Shown here: positions 10,849 to 23,379 of the stretch, in pieces
Layout: every line of letters begins with the position of its first letter
Position numbering within the stretch: position 1 is the first letter of the stretch
Source of the DNA: Nansenia antarctica
Taxonomy: Eukaryota > Chordata > Actinopteri > Argentiniformes > Microstomatidae
Length of the DNA stretch: 64,000 nt
Assembly (NCBI GenBank): GCA_963989245.1
Contig: OZ022341.1
Location: 56,043,655-56,107,654, forward strand
Reading direction: 5' to 3'
Notes under the pieces: generated by a model
Database searches by the model: none
Told to the model about the DNA's origin: nothing
Seen by the model: the letters and a program-made list of their open reading frames with translations, nothing else
Program-made: the position numbers and the translations under genes

Positions 10849-11123
10849 TTGTTTAAATATAAGTCAGCTTTTCTGAAATACATTCTGCATTTGGTGATCT
10901 CTCAGCTTTGATTGCACAGGCATGCACCTGACAAGAGAATTATCTAGTTCACCCGCAAGGAGAAGCGCGAGAGCTTAACTTGTTAACGGCGTGATCACAT
11001 GGTGAGCTCATTGAGTTTGTCCCCAGCTCCCCACCGTACATGAGCTGGCTGGCGGGATACAGGATGCAGAGGTGTTTGTCTGATTCCAGTTAGTTGTCTA
11101 GCTACTAACATTTCAATTAAACT
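10849..11123. promoter_or_regulatory. Bidirectional promoter pcmt1 / nup43
   Basis: The start codons of pcmt1 (long form, minus) and nup43 (plus) are 275 bp apart, with no TATA box at an obvious distance. Both genes are housekeeping genes and, as I recall, are also head-to-head in mammals. A shared core promoter is inferred. Exact start sites cannot be read from sequence. Confidence 0.7.
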
Positions 11124-13297
11124 ATGGAGGGCATCAATGCAAAATACGTTTCACAGAAAATCAGCAAAACGAGATGGAGACCGGTTTCATCTTCATCTTT
11201 ACAGCAACCAGATATCTTTGCCACTGGGTCGTGGGACAACGAGGTGGATTTACTAGCTAACTCACTGGCTGCCGTTAGCTTGTATATTTCCAATTTGTTT
11301 CAAAACATTAGCATGGCTTCTCAACAATCATACAGTAACATTAACAGTAACATTTCAACCAATCATAGTTAATATTACTGTTACTGACTGTGATTATTTA
11401 CTGTCTTACTGACTCTTTCAGGACAACAAAATTGCAATCTGGTCCATGGGAGAGCATGGTGTCTCGATGGAGGATGAATTTGAGGGAGACCCTCAATTAT
11501 TATGCGAATACAAGCATAAAGGAGATGTTCTGGACCTTCAAGTAAGTTGACTTGTCTCGACTGACATTTACCATGTTGCACTGGGATTCGTTACACAATT
11601 CCAGTGTAATTGTCTACATTTACAGTCATGACATATGATGTCAGTTAGTGTAAGAAATGACAACGTAGTATGGCTACCTGGTCTTGTATCATGACTTATG
11701 TGAATGTTATGTTTCCAGTTTCTGGATCAAGACAGAATAGTTGCAGCATCATCAACCGGAGCGGTGACCATCTTTCGTCATCATCATAACAGTCAGGTAT
11801 GGGGGTCTATTTTAAGGGACTTTATCATATGAGCCACAATTGTGTACCTTGAAGAATACCTAAACTGTACTTATAACTGTAACTACAACATTTTAGATTG
11901 ACTGTCATTCTTTCAAGCTTCACTGAAGTGTAGACGAGTCATTACTAGTTGTTCAGTAGGACCTTATCCTCTCTTCCCTACAGACACTGTCTGTTTCTCA
12001 ACAATGGGAAAGAGCACATCATTACCCCTGTGACAACGCCCCATGCACTGGAGTTGTGTGTAACAGCCCAGAGATTGTTACAGTTGGGGAAGATGGAAGG
12101 ATAATCCTCTTCAGAGCTGACCAACAAGGAGTAGTGCGCACCATAGGTCTGAGAAGCATCTGTTGATAATAACAATACCGTTGTAATGCCATTGTCGTCT
12201 TCATTTAATTCTGCCATAAGGGCGCTGGACCTTGAAACAAATCCTCTTTTTTTCACCTATTTCATATTGATTCTACTCTTTTGTTACAGAAAATGCTGAC
12301 AGTAGCACAATCCATGCTGTGACCTTCCTGAGGACAACAGAGATCCTTACAGTGAACTCTATCGGCCAGCTCAAACTATGGGACTTTAGGCAACAGAGCA
12401 ACGAACCATCACAGATTCTTTCTCTGTAGGTGTTCATTTAAAAAAATATATATAAAGAATTATATGACCTGATGTACATCACAGCGTCTCAAGTGATGTC
12501 AAGTTTGTGTGATGTCTCAATTATATTGAGATTTTATCCAAATTGTTATTTTTGCCTCCTAGAACAGGGGACCGAGTCCCACTGCATTGTGTGGACAGAC
12601 ACCCCAACCAGCAACACATTGTGGCCACTGGAGGGCAGGATGGCATGCTTTGCATCTGGGACGTCAGACAGGGAAACATGCCGTTTTCACTTATGGAGGC
12701 ACACTCTGCTGAGAGTAAGGGCTTATTCAGTGACGGTTGTTCTATAAAACAAAGTTGTTTTAGAAGTTGTTGTTTTTTAACAGTTTTTCACTTGTTTATT
12801 CATCGTCTTAGTGTGGGAGGTCCACTTTCATCCTTCAAATCCAGACCACCTGTTCACATGTTCAGAAGATGGCTCATTGTTGCATTGGGAAACAAACTCA
12901 AATTCAGACACACCATCCTTTTTACAAAGTAAGTCATCTGTCGTAGTGTAACTGTTATGTACTGCTATGGATGTTTAATTTCTCAGTCTGTTTTGTTGTG
13001 GTAGTATTGCATAGTTGAGCATACCATACCAATCATAATAAGCAATGTTGTTTTTCTTGTTCACAAGGCGGACGGAACACAAGTATCATCTCCCGCAGTG
13101 CGATCGCCTCAGCTGGTGTAAACCAGTCACTCATCAGTTCTTGGCTCAGCGGGGACTCCACTAAAGGGCGCCTGGAGACAACTCACATGCTTCCCAGCCA
13201 AACTCTGTCTGTGAACAGTCTGGATGTACTGGGACAATGCCTTCTCTGTGGAACTGACGGGGAGGCCATTTATGTCAACAGACAGGTCCCAGTTTAG
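11124..13297 (+). CDS. nup43: nup43, nucleoporin 43 kDa
   Basis: WD-repeat subunit of the Y-shaped Nup107-160 scaffold complex of the nuclear pore, also found at kinetochores. Exons: 11124-11243, 11422-11541, 11719-11796, 11984-12146, 12290-12425, 12563-12714, 12812-12928 and 13068-13297 (stop TAG). All junctions are GT-AG with matching phases, giving 371 aa; human is 380 as I recall. Diagnostic segments: N-terminus MEGINAKYVSQKISKTRWRP, IVTVGEDGRIILFRAD, DRVPLHCVDRHPNQQHIVAT, GGQDGMLCIWDVRQG and LFTCSEDGSLLHW, which are successive WD blades. The start is fixed by the conserved N-terminus. Divergent from pcmt1 and tandem with lats1. Confidence 0.97.
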
Positions 13298-13670
13298 AAA
13301 ACTGTTCTTTTCCTGTTCATCGTAGTGGACAGATAGATGTGTGTGTGCTAGGTCATTTGACATTTAGGTTTGTGGTAAAGTACGGTAACAAACGTTCTGG
13401 CTTGGGGAAAACCTCTTGTGGAAATATTTTGTGAATTGCATTACTCTTTTGATTGCCAGGAAAGATTTTGAAGAAAATGTAAGCATACTTTTTTGAGATG
13501 TTGCCCCCTCATGCAAACAGAAGTCTCTTACTGATGGGTACAGGTTGCACATGTAATGTATATGCATTCATTGAACATGCAAAAGGTGCAACAGCAAACA
13601 AACCCTAATCAGATATATTGAGCACTTGTTTTGATGTGGAAATCATATTGGTTTGATGTTTTTACACTTT

Positions 13671-13695
13671 GAAATAAATGCCTAATAAATATTCT
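13671..13695 (+). terminator. nup43 poly(A) signals
   Basis: Two overlapping-range AATAAA motifs, near 13673 and 13684, about 380 bp after the nup43 stop. The 3'UTR 13298-13700 shows nothing else. Confidence 0.65.
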
Positions 13696-13700
13696 ATTCA

Positions 13701-14829
13701 CTATCCTTTGATGTATAACTTTTATTAGGATAGATTGACCCATTTGGCATATTGAATGGTATTGGGTACAGTGAGAGATTGTAGTACACTACTAGTATTT
13801 ACAGAACAGAATACACATATTTCGCAACACGAATTGCTCACTTTGTTGGTACATTATTGTAAGAAAAAGAAAGGCATTCCTTGCTTCACCTCGCTGTTGT
13901 TGAAACAAAGTGTGTTAGCGACGCAGAGGGTCATGGGAGGAAGGGAAAACAAGCCCCACATCCGGGCAACAACCTGTTGTCTGTCAGACATCCAGAGCAG
14001 CAGTGAAGTTCGTCACTTCCATTCCGCTTCTATCTGTCGAGCTAACAACGCCAACGTTGCCTAGCACCTTTTCGTTGATTTGAAACGTGTCTGTTTTGAT
14101 GATAGGAATGATACAGCTACTGGTAAGTTCACTGATAGTCACTTGTCGCCTATTATTATTATTATTAGCGAGCTAGCTAGCTGTGCTAACCTACGGGCTG
14201 GTCGCTGTGAGGCCCGTGGTGTCTGGCCGTAGTCACCGGCGGCCGCCGAGCTTCTCTGATGGTGGTAGCTTAGCTAGCTGCGTTAGCGACCTAGTAGCTA
14301 CAGTAACACTGCTCAGTGCGTGACATGACATAAGTACTCACTAGTTAACTTAAGGTAAACTGCAATTTCTATTTGCTATACTTAACTATTAACCTATATA
14401 TACTAACGCATAACCTCAGTCGTATTATTTGGCAACTTTGACCAAACCATCAAGTGATCTGAGTTACCGTAGCTCACTAGCGCCATTAGTTTTAATGGTC
14501 ACGTTGGCTAGTAGGTGCATTGATCAAGGGGGAGTCTCCCTAGTCTAGCACATTATTGCATTGATCAATTATGTAGCGTAATTGTTGATTTCTAAATGAT
14601 TTGTTCAAAGAAAGCTGTGGGAAAGGTTTATAATTCACGAAACAGCATTTGACAGCTCGCCAGAACCATGTTGTTCAGCTTGTAATTAATGTCATCAGAT
14701 GTGCTATCCAGCCAATCCACTGTTTATCATTAATGTACAATTACTGGTCAGCGGAGACATTGTAGGGATAGCCTAACTGTATGCAGCACGATATTCAATG
14801 TTCTTGTTTTTTTGTTTTGTTTCAAACAG
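13701..14829 (+). promoter_or_regulatory. lats1 promoter region, probable untranslated exon 1 and intron 1
   Basis: Between the nup43 poly(A) site and the first lats1 coding exon. A good donor (ctactg|gtaagt) at 14123 suggests an untranslated exon ending at 14122, joined to the acceptor ttcaaacag at 14821-14829. The start site is unknown. Runs of GCTAGC-like sequence near 14170 and 14270 are common low-complexity motifs in fish. Confidence 0.5.
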
Positions 14830-14977
14830 GTTATGTGCCCTAGCAGCACGCAGAGTGTGTGAATGTGAAGTCATTCAAACCTTGAAGCTAATCTCGGCCC
14901 CTGATACCATCACAGTGAAGCACACTGCCGTGTGTTCACCTGTTCTCCCCTTTGGCTGTTAACATACATGTTTTTAC

Positions 14978-17900
14978 ATGAAGAGAGGCGAGAAACCCGA
15001 AGGATACAGACAGATGAGGCCCAAGACCTTCCCTGCCAGCAACTACAGTGGCAACAGCCACCAGATGCTGCAGGAAATTCGAGAGAGTCTCCGTAACCTG
15101 TCTCGACCTTCTGATCCCCCGAAGGTAGATATGGGTGCTGGAAAGGTACAGCCCGAAGACCCTAGGCAGCAAGGGCGCTGCAGCAACCCTAGAAATCCCT
15201 ACCACAAGGCCTTGCAACAGATTCGTAACTCCCTCATGCCTTTTGCCAACGAGCCCAGCTCTTCTGGAAGGACAGCCGAAGTGAACAAACAGATGCTGGT
15301 GGAGCTGCTGACAGCTGGGTTTGAGGAGGTAAGGCAGAACGTGGATTATTAATTAGGCCTATTTCAGTGAGGTATAATGTTGTCTTATAATGTTGGGTAT
15401 TTTTGGGGGGTTTAAAGAATACATACTTGACTGAAATCTTGACTTCAAGTCAATCAGCGTCCAGGAGTATGAGTTTCTATCATGGACAAGCCTGCATGCG
15501 TAGGCGTTACTCTGGGTTCCTCCTGCTGCGCCATGTTGAATTCCTAGGGTTGACTCATTTGAAATATGAAAACTATGCAATGTGGACTGACCAGCTTTAA
15601 CAATGTTACAAGACCAGAGGTTGTTATTTTGTCGTGCTACAGATGTTTTTGGCTCGTCAGTCATGTCTGGGTATTTGTGTAGAATTCCTTTGCCCTAAAA
15701 CTGAGATTGATGATTTTCTCAATGAAACCATCACTTAAATGCTGTGTCTATCTGTGCCTGTGTCAGTGTGTGCGCATGTGATGAAAGAAAAGCATGAATA
15801 GTATGACTTTTTAAAAGGTAAATAGTATAAGTACTCTAAAATATGTAAATATTGATATAGGCCTTGTAAAATCCTACATTACGGCATTTCTGTATCATAT
15901 GATGATTTTCCCCACCTTCCAAATCCACAAAGGGTGAACACCATGCTGATGATCTGAAGTACATGCTCACCTTATAGCTCACTGCGCAACCTTTTCGAAT
16001 TTGTATCCTCTGTTTTCTCTCCAGGAAATGGTGATCCGTGCCCTGAAGCAGACTAACAGTCGCAGCATGGAGGCAGCCATCGAGTACATCAGTAAGATGA
16101 GCTACCAGGACCCGGTGAGGGAGCAGATGGTGGCAGCCGCCGCCCGCCCTGTCAATGCTGGCATGAAAGCCCCTTGTAGGTGTCTGTCCTCTGGGACCAA
16201 CTGCTCGCTTTACCCTCCTTTATCAAGACTTGTTCTCGGAAAAATTCTATTGTTGCAGGATTTAGGACTGTGCTATAACATTTGTCGCTGAAATGACAAT
16301 GCATTCTCATTGAGAGAACAAACACCCTTTGGGGGAAGGGTTTTCCAGTTGATACTTTCTTTGATATTGCAATAACGTCTGATCGCCAAACCTTACAAAT
16401 CATGTCCCGATTCTGTGTTTGAACTATATTTTTTCTCTTTATCTCTTTTGCAGGCACATCTCATATTCAGCAGCCTGTGCTCAGGAGGCAGAGCTGGAAG
16501 GGTTCTAAGGAGTCTCTGGTTCCTCAAAGACATGGGCCCCTCATGGTGGAGGGGATGATGTACCGTTCAGATAGCCCTGGACCGCAGAGTGACCTGGCAG
16601 GGCGCCCCCCACCAGCCTTCCAACAGGGTCACCCTGGCAACGGTCAACGGGTCAACCCTCCCCTACTGCCTCAGGTGCGCAGTGTGACTCCTCCCCCAAA
16701 CAGAGGCACTACCCCTCCACCACCCTCCTGGGACAGTAACCCCTCCACCAAACGCTTCTCTGGCAACATGGACTACCTGGTGCCCCGCATCTCTCCTGTT
16801 CCCCAAGGTGCCTGGCCTGATGCCTACGCAGCCCCAGCCCCCCAGAACCAGAGGGGGATCAGCCCAGTCCCCATGGGCCGCCAGCCCATCATCATGCAGA
16901 ACTCTGGAGGAAACAAGTTCAGCTTCCCCTCTGGCTGGTCTCAGAATGGCTCAAACCAGCAGGACTACATGGGACACCAGAATGTGGCCATGAGTGGTGG
17001 TGGTGGTGGTGGAGGTGGCGGCAGCAGACAGCCTCCACCCCCCTACCCAGTGAACCAGAGCAGCAGGCAGAGTCCCACGGCTCAGCAGATGCAAGCCGGA
17101 GGCCCCGCGTCCTTACCATCCTACGTCAACGGTGGCAACCTCCCTCAGTCCATGATGGTGCCCAACCGGAACAGTCACAACCTTGACATGTACAACATCG
17201 GCGTTCCTCAGGCCTGGTCCGCCGGTGGTGGCCCGCCCCAATCCTCCCCGGGGAGCAGCAACCAAGACATGTCCCCCTCATGGCAGCACAACATCCCTGT
17301 CCGTTCCAACTCCTTCAACAGCCACCAGCTGAGCAACCGGCAGGGCCACAACACCAGCTCCCAGCCCTCTGCCACTACTGTCACGGCCATCACCCAGGCC
17401 CCCATCCTGCAGCCGGTGAAGAGCATGCGTGTGCAGAAGCCCGAGCTGCACACCGCCGTGGCCCCGACCCACCCTCCCTGGATGCAGCAGCAGCCCCCGC
17501 CACCTCCCCCTCCCAGCACCTATCAGGAGCCTCCCGCACCTGTGCCCCAGATACCGGTCGGAGCAGAAGTGCCCAGTTACCAGGGTCCTCCGCCCCCATA
17601 CCCGAAACACCTCCTCCAGCAGCCTGCTGCCCCCTGCCCTGCTTATGACCCAGGGACAAAGCCCTCCTCAGGGAGAGAGGAGACCGCCGAGGAGGAGGAG
17701 TGCGGCAGCGGCTCCAGCGACAAGGCGGACGGCCCGGAGAGCTCTACCGCGGGGACAGAGCGGGAGAAGAAACAGATCACCACGTCTCCCGTGCCCGTGC
17801 GCAGGAACAAGAAGGACGAAGAGCGGAGAGGAGACCCCATAGTCCCGCTATACTCGCCCCAGGCCTTCAAGTTCTTCATGGAGCAGCACGTGGAGAACGT

Positions 17901-20900
17901 CCTGAAGAACCACCATATGAGGATCCGCAGGAAGAAGCAGCTGGAGAGTGAGATGCAGAGGGTGAGAGAGAGAGTGCCCTCAGCTTAGTCACTGCTTGTA
18001 GCCTAGACCTGAGAAGGTTACGCATTTCCATAGATTTATCAACCATTAGATTCTGTTTCCTTCATACTATACCTTGTAATACTGTGTTCGGTTAGATAGA
18101 GAGTAGGGATGCACAATATTATCGGCGCCGATATTGGGAAATTAATGTTATTAAATATTTATCGGTTTTATTACATTTTAGCCGATATAGAGCCGATAAT
18201 ATGAAGCCGGAAATATTTCCGGTTCCGGTTGTCGCGCTCATGATGCTGCACCTGCGTACAGCCACGCAGTGTAGAGACGATAGCGAAACATGGCTTCCCC
18301 GGTGTGGACATTCTTCAGAGTTTCTGAGGCAGATTTGCAATTTGCAATACATGTTCGGCAAAAGTTCGGTGAACTACCGTAATAAGCCTAAAAAAGTTCA
18401 ACTGTTCAAAAAGTGCAACTTCTCTGCTTTCAGAAACTGTTAGAATTTTTTTGATTGGGCATATAGATTGGGCATATTACGATAGTTTGAAGGAACGCTG
18501 TAAAATCCTGTCTGCACCGACAGCTCCGGTTTCGGAGCAAGACGCAAATCTATCGGCATTAGTCAAATACATGCTCGCATCCAGTCATCCGCTCACTGCT
18601 CTCCATCAAAAAGGGCACATCCGTCAAAAATATTACATAGTAACAACTGCTCTGATTAGATTGCTTAGATTGTTTAATACATCAACGGGGGGAAAAGCGA
18701 GATGAACTTGCGAGTATCATGCTTCCTCCATTGAACGGAAAGTCCTATCTATTCCATTCAAAGTGTTTTAGCCTTCCCCCTTTCCACTGGTAATAAGGAA
18801 TTGGCAAGAATAGATCGATATAAATAGATCAACATAATGCAGCACTATCATGCACAGATCAGCCTTAAACATGTAACGTTAGATATATAACGGAGCGATG
18901 TATTTCTACGGAAAGGCTGACTGACGCGGGGCTCATACAATCTCCGCATACGATACGAGTGCTCCGGTGTCTTGCTGGTAGTCAAATATATTTATTTATA
19001 TATACAGCATATGGATGTTACGTGCCTGTTACCTGCCGCTTTCAGTTCTAGTAGTTTAGATCTCGCAACCAGGGAAACGCCGACATGTGTTAAAGGGAGC
19101 AAGACGCAAATCTACCGGCATTTGACTCATGAGTGAACGGCGAAAATGGCTGGACGGCACAGCTTGGGATTCCATTGAAGTTACAGGGAACTATGTGTGA
19201 AAGAGGCTTAAATGATTTCAACATTTGAAGAGTCAGAAGTGTTCTCTTTGTTGTGTTAACAATAGTGATGTAAGTTAGATTTGGTGAGATCACTATGGAA
19301 TATAAAATCATCAATCTTTGCTCAATGCATAGCCTTTCTTACCTTCAGGTGTGCATGAACTACAGGTTATCAACTGTGAAATTATATCTGTTCTCATATC
19401 GGTTATCGGCCACGAGAAGCTGGTAAACATCGGTTATCGGTATCGGTTGTAAAAAATGCATATCGTGCATCCCTAATAGAGAGATATGTAGGTACTTTAT
19501 TGAACCCAGAGGGGAAATTCAGGTGTTACAGTAATAATCTTACATAATAATGTTGTTAATAAATGTGGAAAAATGTGTGTAGCTAAGTTTAACAGGACTT
19601 GGTTCAAATACTTCGGCTCCATCTGTTCTAGTTATGTTATCTAGCTTTCATTCTTTCTGACTTTTCCAATGTCTTCCTTGTTCAGTCTGTATTTTCAGTT
19701 TATTTTGTCTTTCTTTGTACTATTCTTCTTTTCCTCTGCTTAGTTGTTGTTCTGTCTCTCCCTTTCTCTCCTTGCTGTCACTAACAGCTGATGTAGAAGG
19801 TAAAGGTATCTGCCGTATTATGTCCTCCTGAATAGTCCTCACACAGATCAGTGACCAAGTAAGCCGCTGATGAAAGATTGGCCATTTTAATTTAACAGGA
19901 TTGAGCCCTCTGCTGACAGCATGCCCCCTCACTCATCTTTTACCTCCTAGTGCACTAATCCTAGTGCACTAGTATTTATTAACACGTTTGTTAATATCAT
20001 CCTTATGGAGAGAATGTATACTTTACTTTTAACTACTTACGAAATAGAATGCATCACTCTGGTAATGCACCTGGTTTAGGTTGAGTTTGTTTTATCTTTA
20101 AGTCCGTTGAATGGAGAATGAGGAAGTCTTTGCAAAAGGTGTGAATTTTCATCCTGTGCTTTTTGCAGGTCGGGCTGTCAGGGGACGCCCAGGAGCAGAT
20201 GCGCATGATGCTCTCTCAGAAGGAGTCCAACTACATCAGATTGAAGCGGGCCAAAATGGACAAGTCCATGTTTAAGCGAATCAAGACCCTGGGCATTGGA
20301 GCCTTTGGAGAGGTTTGCCTGGCCAGGAAAGAGGACACCGGAGCCCTGTATGCCATGAAGACGCTGCGCAAGAAGGACGTTCTGCTCAGGAACCAAGTGG
20401 CCCATGTCAAGGCGGAGAGGGACATCCTGGCAGAGGCCGATAACGATTGGGTGGTGCGCCTCTACTACTCCTTCCAGGACAAGGACAACCTGTACTTTGT
20501 CATGGACTACATCCCTGGAGGAGACATGATGAGTCTGCTGATCAGGCTGGGTATCTTCCGTGAGGAGCTGGCCCAGTTCTACATCGCTGAGCTCTCCTGC
20601 GCAGTGGAGAGTGTCCACAAGATGGGCTTCATCCACCGAGATATCAAGCCAGACAACATCCTCATAGACCGAGATGGCCACATCAAGCTCACAGACTTTG
20701 GCCTCTGCACTGGCTTCCGTTGGACGCACGACTCCAAGTACTACCAGAGTGGTTAGTATGGGCCTTTGCAATAACAGCTTTTCCACTCCAAGATGTATCC
20801 TGCAGAAACATGAGATAATAAATGTTCCCCTCTTTGAGTTCACTCTGTGTTCCTTATAAGGCCATGATAAGTTAATCATGATATGGTTCATTTTCCTAGG

Positions 20901-21996
20901 GGATCACGTTCGGCAGGACAGTATGGACTTCAGCAAGGAATGGGAGGACTCAACGAACTGCCGCTGTGCAGAACGGCTCAAACCGCTGGAGAGGAGGAAG
21001 GCGAGGCAGCACCAGCGCTGCTTGGCACACTCCCTCGTGGGGACGCCTAACTACATCGCTCCAGAGGTGCTGCTGAGGACAGGTAAGCCTGTGCAAGGGG
21101 CAGTTTTATTATCTTCTCTGAAGGTGATAACATTATTTATATTGTGTCATGGGGACGTTTTTTTTTCTGTTGTGTACCTTGTTTATGTTACCATGTGAAC
21201 TTATTTCCTCTCTTTTCAAGGATACACCCAACTCTGTGATTGGTGGAGTGTTGGTGTCATTCTGTATGAAATGGTCATTGGGCAACCTCCTTTCTTGGCG
21301 ACCACACCCCTTGAAACTCAGCTCAAGGTGAAAGAACCACTTAAAAACATGTTTTTAGCCTTGCTACAGTATGTCAGGCATGTTTTCCTTTGACATTCCT
21401 AATGCTGTTGTGGTACTGGTAGTGGTTATTGTTGCGACATTCCCAATGCTGATGTGTTGTTGTCTTTACAGGTGATCAACTGGCAGACCACACTGCACAT
21501 CCCCCCTCATGCCAAGCTGAGCCCAGAGGCATCGGACCTCATTATTAAGCTCTGCCGCGGCCCTGAGGATCGCCTCGGAAAGAATGGGACAGACGAGATA
21601 AAAGCGCAGCCCTTCTTCAAGACCATCGACTTTTCCAATGACTTGCGACAGCAGCAGCCGGCCCCCTACATTCCCACCATCGCACATTGCACGGACACCT
21701 CCAACTTCGACCCTGTGGATCCAGACAAGCTTTGGAGCGACAACGAAGGGGAGGGCAACCACAACGACACCCTCAACGGATGGTTCCGTAACGGCAAGCA
21801 CCCAGAGCACGCCTTCTATGAGTTCACCTTCCGGCGCTTCTTTGACGACAATGGCCACCCGTACAGCTGTCCCAAGCCTATCGAGTACGAGAGCTATGAT
21901 GGGGATGAGGCGGACTCGGATCCCCCAGCGCAGGAGGAGAGAGACCAGGAAGAGACCAGCCGTGGGGCCCAGGGTCGTGATCTGGTGTATGTGTAG
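14978..21996 (+). CDS. lats1: lats1, large tumor suppressor kinase 1
   Basis: NDR/AGC-family Ser/Thr kinase of the Hippo pathway that phosphorylates YAP/TAZ. Coding exons: 14978-15328, 16025-16175, 16454-17961, 20169-20751, 20900-21082, 21221-21327 and 21472-21996 (stop TAG). Phases match and the protein is 1135 aa; human is 1130 as I recall. 5'UTR continues to an acceptor at 14829. N-terminal UBA domain about residues 100-141. Two PPxY motifs (Tyr about 365 and 550) for YAP WW domains. A glycine run precedes the first PPxY. MOB-binding region (YIRLKRAKMDKSMF) about 692-705. The kinase has GIGAFGEV, Lys734, HRDIKPDN (Asp828) and DFG (846-848), with the activation loop AHSLVGTPNYIAPE intact. 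Hydrophobic motif FTFRRFF is near the C-terminus, ending RDLVYV. No inactivating lesion seen. The PPxY pair, UBA and synteny favour lats1 over lats2. Confidence 0.98.
15329..16024 (+). other. lats1 intron
   Basis: About 0.7 kb intron between the N-terminal exon and the UBA-completing exon. Nothing else recognised. Confidence 0.6.
18104..19475. mobile_element. hAT-type DNA transposon remnant in lats1 intron
   Basis: A 1372-bp insertion with terminal inverted repeats tagggatgcac(a/g)atat, flanked by a perfect 8-bp duplication atagagag at 18096-18103 and 19476-19483. This is the signature of hAT transposons. Subterminal atcggttatcgg repeats are present at both ends. A short stretch from about 18290 (MASPVWTFFRVSEADLQF) resembles the start of a hAT BED-finger transposase, but the frame soon ends and no catalytic domain is present. 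Non-autonomous deletion derivative between lats1 exons 3 and 4. Confidence 0.85.
19484..20168 (+). other. Remaining lats1 intron
   Basis: No feature recognised other than the 3' splice site before 20169. Confidence 0.55.
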
Positions 21997-23379
21997 TGTC
22001 TTTTATTAAGAACGTCTTTGTCTTTGTTTTGTGGACTGCTTGCACATGACGGGGGGGGGGGGGGGGGAATAGGTTGCTGGTTTGTCAGATGGCAGGTCAG
22101 GAATTGGGAACATAAGTGGTTTGTATTTGTGTGTAACGGTACATATACTGAGGGGTGGAACATTTGAGACATAGCCGATAGGAATGTATCATATAGAGCG
22201 GACACTACACATTACATTTGCAACGGTCTGAAAGCTCTGCACTACAGGTTTAGTCACAGGAGCAGTTCATGTGCTTTTTGAAGTCATAATGGTCATCAGT
22301 CAGCAGCTGGAGTCATTTTACACTACAGGTGTATTCATGGAGTGCACAGGGTATACTTTGTGTGTGCTGTCTGAACAGACATAAACTGAATTGAAAGCTA
22401 AAATATCAGGGTGCTCTTTGAAGACTAATAAATTCTGTTTAAGCCTTAATTTATTTAAGATATTGTAAACTGGTGACGCTAGTTGAGAAATAAGTATGGG
22501 ATTTACTTTTTGTTGGAACTTGCTTTTATTGGAAATCTGTCTTAATTTATATTTTAATAGGTCTATTGCAATGGGGATTTAGTGAGAACACTTGTAGAAT
22601 TTGCAGGGATAAATAAATAATTATTCATTGCTGTGCCTTTGATCTTCTGCTCTTTCACCAAATATATGGGGGGAGGGGGGGGAATCAGACTGGCATTTTA
22701 GATTAGACAAGACATAGATGATTGAACTAGTATTTTGTGTATTTTTCTAATTTATACAGAAAATGTATTTATAAATTGTTGTACACATTTGATGTAAATA
22801 TTTTTTCTCTATCCTCTTGGTTAGTGTATGTTCATTAGGGCAGGCCCTCTTCATTAATCCCCTCTAAACGATCTTTACTCTGTAATCATGATGATGATGA
22901 TCATAAGCATTCCACGCCTTAAACAGATGGATGTTTTCTTCAGTGTTTTCTGGTTGCCGAAAGTCGCAAATATGAAACACCATACTACTAACCTAATTCT
23001 CAAAGAGAGAAGATGGCATCATGGGACAACTGGTTCTTTTTTTCAAAATTATACTTTTATCTCATTTGTATTCACAGCCTCAAGCAACTCTGCCTTTGTC
23101 ACTTGCATTCGGTCTCAACCAAAGCACTTGGCTATGCTGTATATGAGTTTACTGACACAGTTTACCTGTTAATGAAGGACTGATACTACTTAAACCTGGA
23201 TTGGTCTCCCCTCATACTTCGCCTTTAATAGTGACCTTGAATTATCTGAATGTAGTTATGGAATATCATCACTGTCATTTCTGCACTGGTTTTTGTTGTA
23301 ATCATGTAAATGTGACAATGATTATTCAAGTGTAAATGTATTTAGGGTTGGATGCAGGGAAAGGGGGGTGATGAATAAA
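21997..23379 (+). other. lats1 3' untranslated region
   Basis: AT-rich sequence after the lats1 stop, with a poly-G run at about 22051-22067 and a poly(A) signal AATAAA at 23374-23379. Earlier AATAAA-like motifs exist near 22610. No reading frame worth calling. Confidence 0.65.

Noticed and set aside
18290..18420. Functional hAT transposase gene
   Set aside because: Only a short resemblance to a BED-finger start is visible. The frame closes quickly and no catalytic or dimerisation region follows.
20178..20891. Minus-strand open frame of 237 codons
   Set aside because: Antisense shadow of the lats1 kinase exon, which carries intact kinase motifs on the plus strand.
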